This document shows, in pieces, positions 21,663 through 33,827 of a DNA stretch of 64,000 nucleotides (position 1 is the first letter of the stretch; each line of letters opens with the position of its first letter). Under the pieces are notes generated by a model that did not search any database, was not told the DNA's origin, and saw only the letters and a list, made by a program, of their open reading frames with translations. The DNA is from Manihot esculenta (taxonomy: Eukaryota > Streptophyta > Magnoliopsida > Malpighiales > Euphorbiaceae). The DNA lies in contig NC_035172.2 in the NCBI RefSeq assembly GCF_001659605.2, positions 26,711,342-26,775,341 of the forward strand, written 5' to 3'. Both the position numbers and the translations under genes were made by a program.

Positions 21663-23632
21663 TGTAACGATCCGGAAACCGGACCGCTACCGGCGCTAGG
21701 ATCCAAATCGACTTAAGGTCGCTGGGACCCATAGCAAGCCTACTATACATCCTGTACACCTGATAAAATCCCATACATGATCATACATTTTCATAAAAAC
21801 TTTAAACTTTTCATATACCAAGCTTGACCTGTGCATGCATCATAACTATATACATAAAACTCCTTACTGGAGCCCTCATCAAATGCTCTAGTGGGTCAAC
21901 ATAACATACATCAAGCTTGGTTCAACACTCCTCATCATTAAAACATTTCATATAGATCATGTACAAAAAGAGATTAACCATACATTAGGGCCAAGCACAA
22001 TACTAACCTATGAAACATATCTCTACATTACATTACATTATACCATTTTGCATTACATGTCCACTACTAATCTATTACACTTAACACAACCTTCAACCTT
22101 GACGACTTCCCGGTCTATCCTGAACCTGCAAACCTGGGGGTTAAGGGAAAGGGGTGAGCTACAAAAGTCTAGTGAGCAGAATAGTAAGAACAATTCAATA
22201 AATATATGCTTTCATGAAATGCATCACATCACAAACAAATCATATCACGGATGGACTAACCCAAAAATCTCTCTACTCTGTGCCCGGCCCTCGGTGGAGC
22301 TCCTCAGGACTTCTATTACATACATAAGCTCTGTGCCCGGCCCTTGGTGGGGCTCCTCAGGACTTCTATTACATAACATGATATCTAGAGGGCTAATGGG
22401 TCATCCTGTTGTCCATCCACACCCACAATGAATAATGCAATGCGTCATATTCGTGAATTCTAATGCAAATAATCTGTTATATATCATGATGCATGATCAT
22501 GCTTAAAACATTTGATTTCTCGAAATAAAAGATTCGTTTAGTTCTACTCACCTCTGGTTGACTCTGAACTAACTCTGAAGCAGCTATCTCACTGCTGATC
22601 ACCTCGATTCCTCAGGTCCGATCCTACACAGGTGGACTCGAATGAGGGACCAAACATGACTCTAAACATCTCCCCAAAAACCCCCCTAAAACATCATAAA
22701 CATGCATGGAAAAATAGGCAAAGGAAGGCTGGGCAGGGGACTTTCGGCGGCAGGTTCGGCGGCCGAAGGTCCCTCCAGATCCGAAAGTCAGGCACTTTCG
22801 GGGGCAGGTTCGGCGGCCGAACATGGTTTCGGCAGCCGAACCTGGGTTCTCCAGAATGGCAGAACCCAATTCGCCTCTCACATTTAGCCTCCCAAAACCC
22901 TCCAAACTCATACTCAATACTCAAAAGCATGCATAAACACATTATCAAACATATAGGGGCATAAAACTAGCTTAAACCCCAACAAACATCACATTAAGCA
23001 TCACATTAATCATTAACTAATATAAACCCTAACATTTTTCAACTAGCCTCAACATGCATCAAAACCCCTTAACCCTTCATAAAACTTACTTAAAAACATA
23101 AGAGAAGATGAGGATCTACATTTACCTCTTGAAGATCGAGAGGAGATGCGATCCCAAACTTGGAGATATGGAGGAACGGGCTCCGAGGGTCTCCAAGCTT
23201 CAAAACTTTGATCTTAGCTTAAAATCTTCAAAAATAAGGTAGAAACTCATAAAAATCATGAGAGACTTGAAGGAAAAGCACAAGATCGACAAGGGGTGGC
23301 AGTGACTCACCTTGCTCGGAAATGGAGAGAGAAAACTGGCCTATTTTCGGACAGGGGGCCCTTTATAGGTGGCTGGCCAGACCACTTTCGGGGGCCAAAA
23401 GTGCCTCCGCATCTGCCCCATGTTCGGCGGCCGAACCTGGGTTTTTCCCTCAAGCTCTTTTCTTTTCAAAACTCAATTTCTTTCTTCATTAAAACTATAA
23501 AAAAATAAAAACATTTTAAAAAACCTTTATTTTACCCTTCTAGAAGGCTCCGACATCCGAGAATTCCTGATTCAAATGGAGATTCCGCCGGAAAGTAGGA
23601 ATTCCGATGCCGGGGTTTAGCCGGATATTACA
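21663..23632 (-). mobile_element. E3: chromovirus solo LTR
   Basis: A minus-strand LTR with ends TGTAACGATCC and GGATATTACA on the plus strand, flanked by ATGGT at 21658-21662 and 23633-23637. It carries the TATA box (CCCTTTATAGG, about 23350), a donor-like TTTACCTCTTG near 23125, TTCGGCGGCCGAA motifs at 22740-22840 and 23420, and two ~60-bp tandem units at about 22262-22375. No internal region is present. Confidence 0.93.
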
Positions 23633-23637
23633 ATGGT

Positions 23638-24067
23638 ATATTTGAAGATTCTATTCCTATGAATAAGATGTTTTTGGAGTTTTTGAAATCCTTTTTTTAT
23701 CCTTGTTTTTTCTTATGTTTATAAACAATGTATAGTTTTATTTTTATGAATGTAAATATTTTTGTTTATTATCATTATTCTACATGTTTATGTTATGAGT
23801 ATCATGCGTTGATATTTTAAATTGATAGTACGTGTTACATATCAAATCATGAGTAATTTAAAAAGATAAGTTTTAATATAATTAATAGTGTTAATTTTAC
23901 ATAATACATTAGGTTTTTTAGACGATGATTGAGATCATAGTGAAATTTTGACTCTAAACCTAATGTATGATAATTATTAACATAATTAATTTTATTAATA
24001 TTAGAGTATGTATGTGTAAAACATTAACTAATATGTACAAAATATTCCACATATCCATAACAAGTAT
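23638..24067. other. AT-rich flank upstream of the copia element
   Basis: About 430 bp, mostly A/T, ending at the copia gag start. It may contain the degraded copia 5' LTR and leader, but I could not find a matching copy downstream or an intact iMet primer site. Confidence 0.4.
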
Positions 24068-25605
24068 GACTTCTACATTTAAGAATATTATTGCTGAACT
24101 CAATAAGGGAGAAAAGCTTGAGAATAATTATGAGATTTGGAATATAACAATCCAATATGTGCTACAGAAATAAGAGGCCTTAGAAATTCTTAACCTAGTC
24201 CTAAAAAATTAGAAGAGGGCAACACAGCTCAACATAGAAAGGACCGTGATGCTTATGATGCTTAGATGAAAGAATTCAACTACTCACATTACCTTGCTGA
24301 GTAGTATGGATGATGATGCAATGCGTTAGTTTAGAAAATATGACATAGTTAGGGATATGTGGTATGCATTAAAGGAAAAATTTAGAGGTATATAGATTGT
24401 CAAATTAAGGGCTCTCACTATTAAGTTTGGCACTTACAAGAAATATCCTGATCATAATATGAGGAAACACTTTAGGATCATGAGTAACATGTTGAATGAG
24501 CCGAAGGATACTGGTCATGTTTTGACTGATGAACAACAAGTACAAGCGGTAATACGCTCTTACTCAATACTTGGGAGCACATGAAAATGCACCTAACCCA
24601 CAACGTCCATATTAAGAGCATGGAAGATGCTATTCTCCATTTAGAGCAGGAATAGGAATAACTGTATTTCAACAAACTGGGTATAGAAGTGTATATGGCA
24701 GGCTCTAGTTCCAAAGGTGGAAAAGGAACCAAGTAAGCATCAGTGTGGAAATCAACAAGCTAAAGAGAATCCAAAGGTCAACTGGGAAAGGGTCTTTTGA
24801 AGAAGAAGAAGAAGAAAAACATTGCAAAGTTCAAGTGCTTCAACTATGACAACAAGAGACATTTTGCTCATGACTGCATTGAGCTTGAAAAGGTAAATAG
24901 CCTTTTAACATTTGAGAGTGTTGTAAATGTTTCTATTTCTATATTACTAATTGTGTCTAATCCTTTTTGGATTGTAAATTCGTGTGTCACAGACTATGTA
25001 GCGAAATATCGTGAAGCCTTCATGAAATTTTGATGTTTACCTAAAAGAGTAAGATGGATTTATGTTGGAAACAATACAAAAGTGGAGGTGAAGGGTATAG
25101 CCACCTACAGACAGGCCATGTGTGGCGGGCACACTCTGCTTGTACATGTTGTCTTTTTTGCTCCTCAAATTTATCGGAATTTAATTTCTGATTTAGTGTT
25201 GATCAAACTTAGTTTTATTGTTAATTTTCATGAACAGAGTGTGAATTTGTTTTTTAGGAATAAGTTTTTACCATTTTCGTTTTTCATAGATGGTTTTATA
25301 GTTATGGATGTTAGTAACACTTTGTTCTAATGTATATTTTTCCTAATTTACATCTTCTGATGAGTGTTTAAATGATGTAATTTTATGGCACGCTAGGCTT
25401 GGCCACATAGGTCAACAACACATGCAACGTTTACCTAAAAATAGCTTATTAGGTAACCTTAACCAAGTAGAAATGTCAATATGTGAACATTGTCTAATAT
25501 GAAAAATATCTAGAAAATCATTTGGAAAAGGAACAAGAGTTGAATATCCATTGCAATTAATCCATTCTGATATATGTAGTCCAATGAATGTGAAGGCTAT
25601 GGTAT
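24068..25605 (+). pseudogene. Ty1/copia gag, protease and integrase N-terminus, decayed
   Basis: Starting at MTSTFKNIIAELNKGEKL, fragments in all three frames show copia gag features (NYEIWNITIQYVL). There is a degraded zinc knuckle (CFNYDNKRHFAHDC, with the second Cys changed to Tyr), a protease-like WIVNSCVTDYV and the pre-integrase zinc region (LWHARLGHIGQQHM ... CEHCL). Many stops and shifts are present. The order gag-protease-integrase-RT seen here and downstream is diagnostic of copia rather than gypsy. Confidence 0.82.
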
Positions 25606-25660
25606 AAAAATAGAGAATCTATTTTTTTCTAAACCAAAAAAAGATCTTGGAGATTTTATA

Positions 25661-25771
25661 ATGCTTGCTCTCAAACTCTTCGTTTACACATTAGTGATAT
25701 TCTTTGTTTCTCTCTTCATCTTTGGATTTTTATCTAATGATCCAGGACATAATCATGGACGTGAAGAATAA
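25661..25771 (+). pseudogene. psbI: psbI, photosystem II protein I (nuclear copy of plastid gene)
   Basis: A complete 36-codon frame beginning [19 protein letters not shown] and ending GREE, the full length of plastid PsbI, the small single-span membrane subunit of photosystem II. The hydrophobic helix is intact. The frame differs from the usual plant sequence at about four residues, including a His in place of the Arg in the DPGR motif. In the nucleus it has no transit peptide or evident promoter, so I treat it as a non-functional transferred copy despite the open frame. Confidence 0.92.
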
Positions 25772-25918
25772 AAAGATAGGGGTTTTTCTTGATTTTTAAA
25801 TGTTCTTAGCATTTTTTTTATCTATTCTATATTTTTAAATACTAAAGAAAACAAAAAAAAGGCTCGCTAAATTTTAAAGAAAAGATGAAAAAAAATTTTC
25901 AAAGTCATCACCGAAACT

Positions 25919-26005
25919 GGAAAGAGAGGGATTCAAACCCTCGGTACGAATAACTCATACAACGAATTAGCAATCCAATACTTTAGTCCACTCAGCCATC
26001 TCTCC
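25919..26005 (-). tRNA. trnS-GCU: trnS-GCU, plastid-derived tRNA-Ser copy
   Basis: 87 bp on the minus strand, starting GGAGAGATGGCTGAGTGG and ending CTCTCTTTCC. The acceptor stem pairs over seven positions with one G-T wobble, and the anticodon GCT is intact. The T-loop has TTTGAAT where TTCGAAT is normal, and the long variable arm shows further C to T changes. It is a nuclear pseudogene of plastid trnS-GCU, not a nuclear tRNA gene. Confidence 0.9.
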
Positions 26006-26180
26006 CGATTGAAAAAAGATAATTAATTACTATGTTACATTACACAAGTAAGGCTTGAAAAAAAAAAAGATTTTTTTCTCTTTTTATTAATTTCATACTT
26101 TTATAATTTTCTATTTTCCTTTTATTATTTTATATTTATTATATTCATCTATTATTATATATTTCTTATTTCATAATATT

Positions 26181-27070
26181 CATTAACGATTTCACTCAAT
26201 ATGGTTATATCTATTTGATATCTCATAAGTTTGAGGCTTTAAGTTGATTCATTAAGTTTTTAAGTCTAGTTGAGAATCAATTAGATAGAAAAATAAAGGT
26301 TTTAAGAACAGATCGAAGTAGAGAATATTTGTCAAAATAATTCAAGGAATTATGTAGCGAAAGAGGTATAGACTGTCAATTAACAATTTCAGATATACGA
26401 CAACAAAATGGCGTAGCAAAGAGGAGAAATAAAACCTTATTAGAGATTATTGGGTCTATGATGGCATAAGCAAATTTATCCATTATCTATTGGGGTGATA
26501 CATTACTAACAGTTACCTTTAAACTTAAATGAGTGCCCACAGAATCAGTTTCTTCCACTCTATATGAATTATGGACTAACCATAAACCTAATTTAAATTT
26601 TTTGAAAACACTAAGGTGTGCGGTGATTGCTTATGAATCTTCTCACACGTTTGGAAAGTTAGGTCTAAAGGGAAAGAGATGTATTTTTTAAAATACTCTG
26701 AGCATTCAAAAGGATATCTATTCTTGGGTGAGCGAGACAAGAGAAGCGTAACTGAATTTGAGTTCCATGATGCCACATTTTTAGAGAATATTTTTTCGAA
26801 GCTAGGAGACATATGACAATACTTGTCTATATTTGAAACTCATGATCAAGAAATTTCCATTGTGAATATATTGATGATATATTTTCGAGTGGGGAGCAAT
26901 TTGGATACAAACGAACATGTTCATTTGGATTCCCAATTGCTATCTGAACTAAATTCATTTATAGAATCTGGTCCGAGTGGGAGTAACGTGCCTATTGATG
27001 AGTCAATAAATCAATCTCAACAACGTCAAATGAGTCATTCTAGGATTCATTGTCGTCATTTTGAAATTGA
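26181..27070 (+). pseudogene. Ty1/copia integrase core, decayed
   Basis: It resumes right after the plastid insert with copia integrase text (DFTQYGYIYLISHKFEAL, KIKVLRTDRSREYL, IRQQNGVAKRRNKTLLEI, LYELWTNHKPNLNFL) and continues to the integrase C-terminal region (FLEN-like, near 26790). Numerous stops interrupt it. Confidence 0.85.
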
Positions 27071-27089
27071 ATGAGAAGTGTTTATTATT

Positions 27090-28610
27090 ACTCCTAAAGA
27101 AGATGAGCCAAAAAATGTAAAAGAGGCTTTTAAGTCTTTAGCTAAAGAAAAATGGTTAAAAGCAATGGAAGAGGAAATGGATTCAATGAAGTCAAACAAC
27201 GTTTGAGAACTAGCAGAGTTACCACAAGGACGAAAAGCAATTCAAAATAAGTGGATTCTCAAAATTAAATGAAAGTATCAAAAGATACAAAGCTCATTTG
27301 GTAGCTAAGGAGTATACACAATAGGAAGAAATTGATTATGAGGAAACTTTTTCACCTAGTATAAGGTTCTCTTTGATAAGATAATTTTAACTTTAGTTGC
27401 TAACTTAAATATTGAATTACATCAAATAGATGTGAAGACTGCTTTTCTTAACGGAAAATTAGAAGAGAAAATTTATTTGGAACAACCAGGAGGTTTTATT
27501 TTAAAAGGTTAAGAACACAAATTGTGTAGACACTCTTAAAGTCAATCTATAGCTTCAAATAGTCTTCGAGGCAGTAATATATTAGATTTCATAATATAAT
27601 AATGGTTTATGATTTCATTATGATTAATGAGGATTATTGTGTTTATACCAAAAGATCTAAGGATAAATTTATAATCTTATCATTATATGTAGATGATATA
27701 ATATTAGCCGGTAATGATATTGAGTATATTAAAACTGTTAAAAAATGGTTGTTATCTAATTTTGAGATGAAAGGAATGGGAGAAGCAACATATATTCTTG
27801 GAGTCAAGATTCTAAAAGATCGCTAAAAGAAGTTATTGTCTCTTTCACAAGAGCAATATATAGTGAAAGTTTTAGAGCGATTTAATATGTAAAACTGTAA
27901 ACCCATAAATACTCCTATTAGCAAAGGCAAAGGATTAAGTCAAAGGTTATGTCCTAAGACTCTAGAAGAAAGAGCTCAAATAAAAAATGTTTCATATTCT
28001 AGTGCAGTTGGGTGTCTAATATATGCTATGATATGTACTAGACCTGATATTTGCTATGCAGTAGGTGAATAGATATCAATTCGACCCTGAATTAGCACAT
28101 TAGAAAGCAGAAAAAAGGATATTAAGGTACCTGAAAGGCACATAAGACTTTTCATTATCTTGTCAAGGAGATAGTCTGTAGTTGAAAGGTTATATAGATG
28201 CAGATGGGGAGGAGTTTTAGATGAATATAAATCTACCTCAGGCTATATTTTCTTACTAAATAATGGTGCAATATCATGGAGTAGTAACAAGCAATCTTAT
28301 AAAGCACTGTCAACGATGGAAGCCGAGTTTATAGCATTCCTAGCCTGTAAGAAGTTGCTTGGTTGAAGCGATTTCTAAATGACTTGGGAGTTTTAGAAGG
28401 TGCTATACAGCCAGTGATAATCTATTGTGACAGTCAAGCAACAATAGCTTATACGAAGGATCCAAATATCATGGAAAGGCTAAACACATCGACAATAAGT
28501 ATAATTTTGTAAGGAATATGCTTGCATATAAAGTTAACATGAAATATATTTCTAAGTTGATCCTCTAATAAAGCCTATAATAAAGATATTTTTTATAGGC
28601 ATGTAAAGAC
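27090..28610 (+). pseudogene. Ty1/copia reverse transcriptase and RNase H, decayed
   Basis: RT motifs in order: EKWLKAMEEEMDSM, IQNKWILKIK, IELHQIDVKTAFLNGKLEEK, then the catalytic region LSLYVDDIILAGND in an open piece at 27602-27826. RNase H remnants follow (GYIDADG, AKHIDNKYNF, HVKTLGLH). Part of the RT between 27500 and 27600 is lost. The closing HVKTLGLH marks the normal copia pol end. Confidence 0.87.
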
Positions 28611-29738
28611 ATTGGGCTTGCATAGGAGCTTTTTTTTTTTTATTTGTCATGTTAAATTTGTAATTTTTTTAATGTTTTATTGCGATAGTGCAATTTATAC
28701 ATACTAATATCTTTTGTAGAATATTTTATTATAAATAAGTATGTCAAACAGATAAAAAATGATGCCTTCTCACATGGCATTGTTTTTATTATCACACGAG
28801 ATGATAAAATATCATATTATTATAAGTTTTTTTTTTATTTGTGGATAAATTTTTTGAGAGCTCAAAACTTATAAAATGAAGTGACATCTCAAAAGGGATT
28901 GAGAATATATATAATCAAGATTATAATATAATAAATTTGCCTTATAAGACAGATGAAGTTCTAATAATATAATAAATTGATGAGTAGAGAAGAGAACTCA
29001 AAATTTGAGTATTAAGTAGACTCAAATCATCATCTATATAATATTTTTTCTTTAAAGATATATGCTCTATAAAGAATAGATAAAATATCGTAGCATGTGA
29101 TTTATACTACATGTGCTTGTGACCTATTTAGGAATACAAGTGGTGATCTATGCTTGTAATAAGTGTGAGGTCCTAATAGTTATAAGTAACCATAATATTA
29201 ATACCCTTAGAACTTGAATCAGTTACTTGAGACATAATTTAATGTTTGTTATCTTAAAGTATTGTCAAATGATCATGCATGGTATGATCTAATGAGATAT
29301 TTCTAGAAAAAAATAAATTGAATTATAGTTAATAGCATCTAATTAAGGGAAAGATTATTTGGTAAAATCATATTGTTTCGTATTCATTGACCAGTCAATG
29401 ATATTTATCTATGGATAGGACATATTATGTATTCAAAAAAAATTAAATGAGATCTTGTGAGAAGTTCAATATGATAAATAATCTAAAGTATTGCATACTA
29501 CATCTACTCAAGAAATTTACTATTTTGAGCGATTATATTGCCCTAATAGACATATAATATTTGAGCTCTCGAAGTATACTTTAGTCACACAATCCATTTA
29601 TTAAGTATGAATATTGCAGTGTACATATCATTACATTTTATCATATATGATAAGTGATTTAGGGTATTGCATACTACATCTACTCAAGAAATTCACTATT
29701 TCGAGCGGTTATATTGCCCTAATATACATATAACATCT
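28611..29738. other. AT-rich copia 3' flank with a ~176-bp duplication
   Basis: No coding sequence. It probably holds the degraded copia 3' LTR. A ~176-bp unit starting TATTGCATACTACATCTACTC occurs at 29489 and again at 29665. The second copy is cut by E4 at 29738 and continues at 43295 (GCAGTGTACATATCATTA shared). Confidence 0.6.
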
Positions 29739-31564
29739 TGATAGAACATATTTTAGTCCATTTTATCTTGATATTATTGATGACTATTTACATAATTTCT
29801 GCTTAATTTAGTGCTTTTGATATTATTTTACAGAAAATGGTGTAAAAGGACATTTTGGAGAAAATCCCCCTAAAACTGCCTTCATTGGAGCAAAAGAGTG
29901 CAAGCCTGCCAAGTTGGAATCAAGTGAAGCTAAATAAGGAAAGTTCTAAATAAGGAAAGTGGCAAAGAAGGAAAGAACATTCAGTCAAAGCAATTTGAAA
30001 TTCAAATTTCAAATTTCCAAGTAGACTTTTCCTTATTCAAGAAGCCAAGTCTCAAGTTGCCATAAATGAAGAGCCAAATAAGGAAGTATTTTGAAATTCA
30101 AATCTTCAAGATTCATATTTAAATTTTGAATTTCAAAATCCAGCTTATTAAGGAAGCTAAATCCAAAGATCATATGCTTGCCACCTCATGCCTTGCACAT
30201 TCAAAATTCAAATTGCAAACGAGGCTCCACCTTCCTTATTAGTGCATGGACGGCAAGGAGAGTGTGAAGGCAAGTTTTGGGCACCTTGGGCAGCATCTTG
30301 AAGACACTTGGGCAGCAAGCAAAGACCAAAGGCCCTACTCCTTGCACTTGAACACATGCCCTACGTTTTTCCCTTCTCACATGTGCATGGATGGCACATC
30401 TTGGACCAAGGGCATTTTGGGCAGCCTCTTGAAGTCTTTTGGGTAGCCTCTTGACACCTTGAGCAGCCTCTCCACTAATTAGGAAGCAAGTATCATCTAG
30501 GGCAACACTTTTCAAGCATAAAAAGACACATAAGGAGCCTCCCCATGCTCTTTGAAGCCCCCCTTGGAGGCACCTATAGGATTGCAAGTGACACCATCTC
30601 TTCTTCTTCTTTTCTTTTATTTTTGGTTTTTGTTTCAGCCATGAGAGGCTGAAATCTTTTATTCTAGTTGAAGATTAGGTGATGCTTTAGTTGTTTTATG
30701 GATTGGGAGACTTGATCAAACATTGTTTATCTTTTGTTATTCAATATTCATACAATCTCATGCTTAATTCCATTGTTGCTTTGTTGTTTTGATCAATATG
30801 GCCAATTGATTCTTGATTGCAAGGTAATAATATGTTAGTTTGGGTGATTTAAGTCCGTAATTGCTTGGATTATTCAAACATAAGAACACTTGGTGTAAAA
30901 ACCAAGGAAATTGTATGATCTAGCAACATCTCATGCATTTGAGTAGTTAGGATTGGATCTCTCTCTTTCTTCATGCAATTAACAATTGTTTGATGCCTAA
31001 GGCCCAAGGACGTTCCTTGGCAATTTGTTAATTAGTAATTAATTAAAGGACGTTCCCTAATTGGTTTAATCATAAGGAGACAAATTGTGGTGAGAAGCGT
31101 CTTCCATCTCCATAACTAATCTATTGAATCAATCAAAAGAAACTAAGTGTCAATGATCAATCCCAATAACTGAAGTGGATCCAATTCTTCAACTAGAGCT
31201 TTTTTATTATTTATTTCTCTTTTATTTTATTATTCGCTTATTTTAATTACTTTCAGTAGTTTGTTAATCAAATCAATCTCAAACCCCCCATTTTACTTTT
31301 ACTACAATTTATTTTTATTCCGCTTTCAGTTTATCTCGTTTTCAGTTTTATCTCGTTTCAGTTTTATCTCGTTTCAGTTTATCTCGTTTTCAGTTTTCTT
31401 CTTTTTCAGTTTATTTTTGTTTCAGTTTATTTTATTGGTCTTGATAAGGAAAATATATAAGTCATCAATTCCCTGTGGATTCGATCCTTTCACCACTATC
31501 TGCAGTTGTAAATTGTTGATAACCAGAAAGGTTATTTTTGACCGGCTTCGACAACCGCGAGTCA
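29739..31564 (+). repeat. E4 5' LTR (1826 bp)
   Basis: It matches 41637-43289 and the solo LTR at 57557-61536. It has the near-palindrome CCAAGGACGTTCCTTGG at 31004-31020 and a run of TTTCAGTTT(A) repeats at 31320-31440. The expected TATA site (CATAAAAAG, about 30517) is degraded compared with CTATAAAAAG in the solo LTR. Confidence 0.92.
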
Positions 31565-31569
31565 AAAAT

Positions 31570-31587
31570 TGGCGCCGTTGCCGGAGA
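31570..31587 (+). promoter_or_regulatory. E4 primer binding site, tRNA-Asp type
   Basis: TGGCGCCGTTGCCGGAGA lies five bases after the LTR end and differs by one base from the E2 primer site. Confidence 0.85.
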
Positions 31588-31715
31588 GTTTATTTAACTT
31601 ATTTGTTTTTCTTTCAGGATCAGATCTGCCACCCAAAGAATACCTCATCGCAGATCTGAACATAAAAATAATAAAAAAAAAAGTTAAGACCACTTTTGCG
31701 TAGGAGCACCTTTTG

Positions 31716-31810
31716 CAACACATTCGGTCGCCGAACTTCATCAACCTTCGGCCGCCGAACCTCATCCTCATTCGGCCGTCGAACCTCATCCTCATTCAGT
31801 CGCCGAACAT
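31716..31810 (+). repeat. Cluster of TTCGG..CCGAA motifs in the E4 leader
   Basis: Four spaced motifs (ATTCGGTCGCCGAAC, TTCGGCCGCCGAAC, TTCGGCCGTCGAAC, TTCAGTCGCCGAAC) separated by ACCTCATCCTC-like linkers. This motif otherwise marks the chromovirus LTRs. Confidence 0.85.
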
Positions 31811-31847
31811 CTCGCCAAAGACATAGTCACCACCGCAGATCTGAATC

Positions 31848-33163
31848 ATGGATGAGGTAAGTACACTTGCCACTTCTTCTCAGCTTTCTGAACTGACATC
31901 TTTTATGAAAAATTTTGCCATAGGACTAGTTCAATAGGTTCAAGCATTTCAGCCACCAAGGCCATATGGGACCTATGCATATGTAGGACACCCAACTGAT
32001 CAATGTCCTATGCTTTATGGGAATAGTCAGCCTAGACATACATTTGGACGATTCAATGACCAACCAGTTCATGCATATAGAGGATTCTACGAACAACCAA
32101 GACATGACCCCTACTATAATACATATAATCCAGGTTAGGGAGACTATCCAGACTTCAGTTATGCAGAGGCTAACAACTACTAGGATTATCAAGGATATCA
32201 AGCCCAACCAGAACCTCCAAGTTCCAACCAGCACCTTGAGAAGATGATGGCAAGTTCTATACAAAACCTCCAACAGCGGGTGGAACAATTTGCCACCTCA
32301 ATAAGTGCAAACATGTTGAGAAGAGAGGAAGAGCTTCAAAATGATGAGACAGATGATGAAAGTTCGCAAGTTCAAGAACAAGTTGTTGAAGAGAAACAAC
32401 CAGAAAACTGTTTGTCCAAACAAACTGGTCAAACAGAACCTGTTGTTGATTTAGATATCATTGATTATTTGAGCAAAGATGTTTTTTATACAAATCAAGA
32501 TGATATACTAAATAATGATCCTTGCAGGGAAGAGAGCCAGAAAGAGCCAAAACTGAAAGAAACTGACTGTTGTATCCAACAAGTGAACTGCAAACATGCG
32601 CAGAACAAAGGAGAGCCAATCGCATCTCCTTAGATCAATCTTGCGCAGACAGAAGGAACTCCAACCGAACCACCTCAGCTTGGATCGCAAGATAGTCCTG
32701 CAACCCTTCTAGTCACACCTCTTCAGCTTCCATCACATGAAACTCCTTCCAGCCTTCCATTTCAGTCAGATCTTGCGCAGAAGGAGCAAACTGAAACCAA
32801 TTCAGCCACAGATCCAATGCAAACAGTCCATGCTTACAAGGAACAAATGGAATTCCAAGCACCCAAACCAAAGGACCATGCTGATCAATGCTTGCCCAAA
32901 CCTCCGGATAAGGTAGAATTTGTTTTGCCTGAACTTGATGCCAAATTGCAGCCACCTATGGAGAAATATCAATTGAAGTTGGAAATGCTCAAAAGTGCAA
33001 ACATGAGAGCTAGAGGCACACCTCATCTAAAAGAGGAGAAGCTAATCATGTTACTTCATGAGTACATGGAAAAAGTAGGATGGGTTATGACCAAATCAAA
33101 AGGAGTGCTACACTTTCTACTCAATTCAGTTGGGATTCTTTTCCCTTCTCCAATTACTTGAAC
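31848..33163 (+). pseudogene. E4 gag-like region, degraded
   Basis: From an ATG at 31848 ([19 protein letters not shown]) the translation follows the C-terminal part of Athila gag. It contains a GHPTDQCP segment, a Tyr/Asn/Pro-rich stretch (RHDPYYNTYNPG) and a helical part (MMASSIQNLQQRVEQF). Two open pieces (32244-32633 and 32817-33161) are separated by stops. There are stops near 31936, 32137, 32182 and 32632. The gag core and zinc knuckle seen in E2 are missing. It is probably non-functional. Confidence 0.7.
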
Positions 33164-33827
33164 CTTGATCAAGTGGATCGCACCATGCACACCACACCCC
33201 AGGGGAGTACTCAGTTTCCTTTGTTCTTTTATGTTTCTTACACATTGAGGACAATGCATGATTTAGGTGTAGGGGTGCATATCTCTGAAACTTTTATTTT
33301 CAGTTATTTTTGCTTTCAGTTTTAGTTTCAATAGCCACAGTTTGAATTTTTTGCTTTCAGTTTTTGTTATCATTCTCAGTGTGATTTTTTTTTCTTTTTT
33401 TCACATTTTTAGTCACAGTTTTTTATCTCTTGTTTTTTATTTGCTCTACTCAAACTGATGAACTATGTTAGATGACCCTTTCTTTCGATGACCCCATTGA
33501 TGTGATGACTCTTTAAACTTATGTTGAATCAATTGCAGTGAGCTATATTCATGTTTGAGAATTGCCTTTTGAATTGAATCTTTGAGTTTGTCATGGTGAA
33601 AAATAAATTAATGACACTCATTAGAGAGAATAAATTGAAATTGTGTGAATGAACTTAACATGACTTGTTTTAGTAATTGGTGTTGATTTGCCCAAATCAT
33701 TAAGAGAAAGAAAATTCAGCAAAGGCAAAGACCTCATGAGCACAAATTCAAAACCGTTCCAATGGTTGAAAGACTATGAACAGAGCTAGTAGCCACTTGG
33801 ACAGGTGACCAACTGAGTAATTGGGGG
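33164..33827 (+). other. E4 3' non-coding region, truncated
   Basis: It contains the Athila-type block CATTGAGGACAATG..TTAGGTGTAGGGGTGC at about 33243-33281 and a GATTTGCCCAAATCATT word near 33688. Its end matches the E2 3' region. It stops abruptly at 33827 against a piece of chromovirus LTR. The real purine tract and the first ~150 bp of the E4 3' LTR are missing. Confidence 0.75.

Larger units (their letters stand above)
25606..26180. other. Plastid-derived insert (NUPT) in the copia integrase
   Basis: It contains psbI on plus and trnS-GCU on minus in the order and orientation found in land-plant plastid genomes, with matching AT-rich spacers. It breaks the copia integrase between the [11 protein letters not shown] motif and FINDFTQYGYIYL. 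About ten copia codons are missing at the junction, so insertion came with a small deletion. The outer boundaries are approximate, inferred from where copia coding similarity stops. Confidence 0.85.

Noticed and set aside
25919..26005. trnS as a working nuclear tRNA gene
   Set aside because: Sequence and context are plastid, with a changed T-loop and C to T changes.
30201..30587. 128-codon minus frame, with a similar one at 42050-42328
   Set aside because: It is inside the E4 LTRs and antisense to the element. Similarity follows from LTR duplication.
31261..31659. 132-codon plus frame across the E4 LTR end
   Set aside because: It crosses the TTTCAG repeats, LTR end and primer site, so it is a chance frame.
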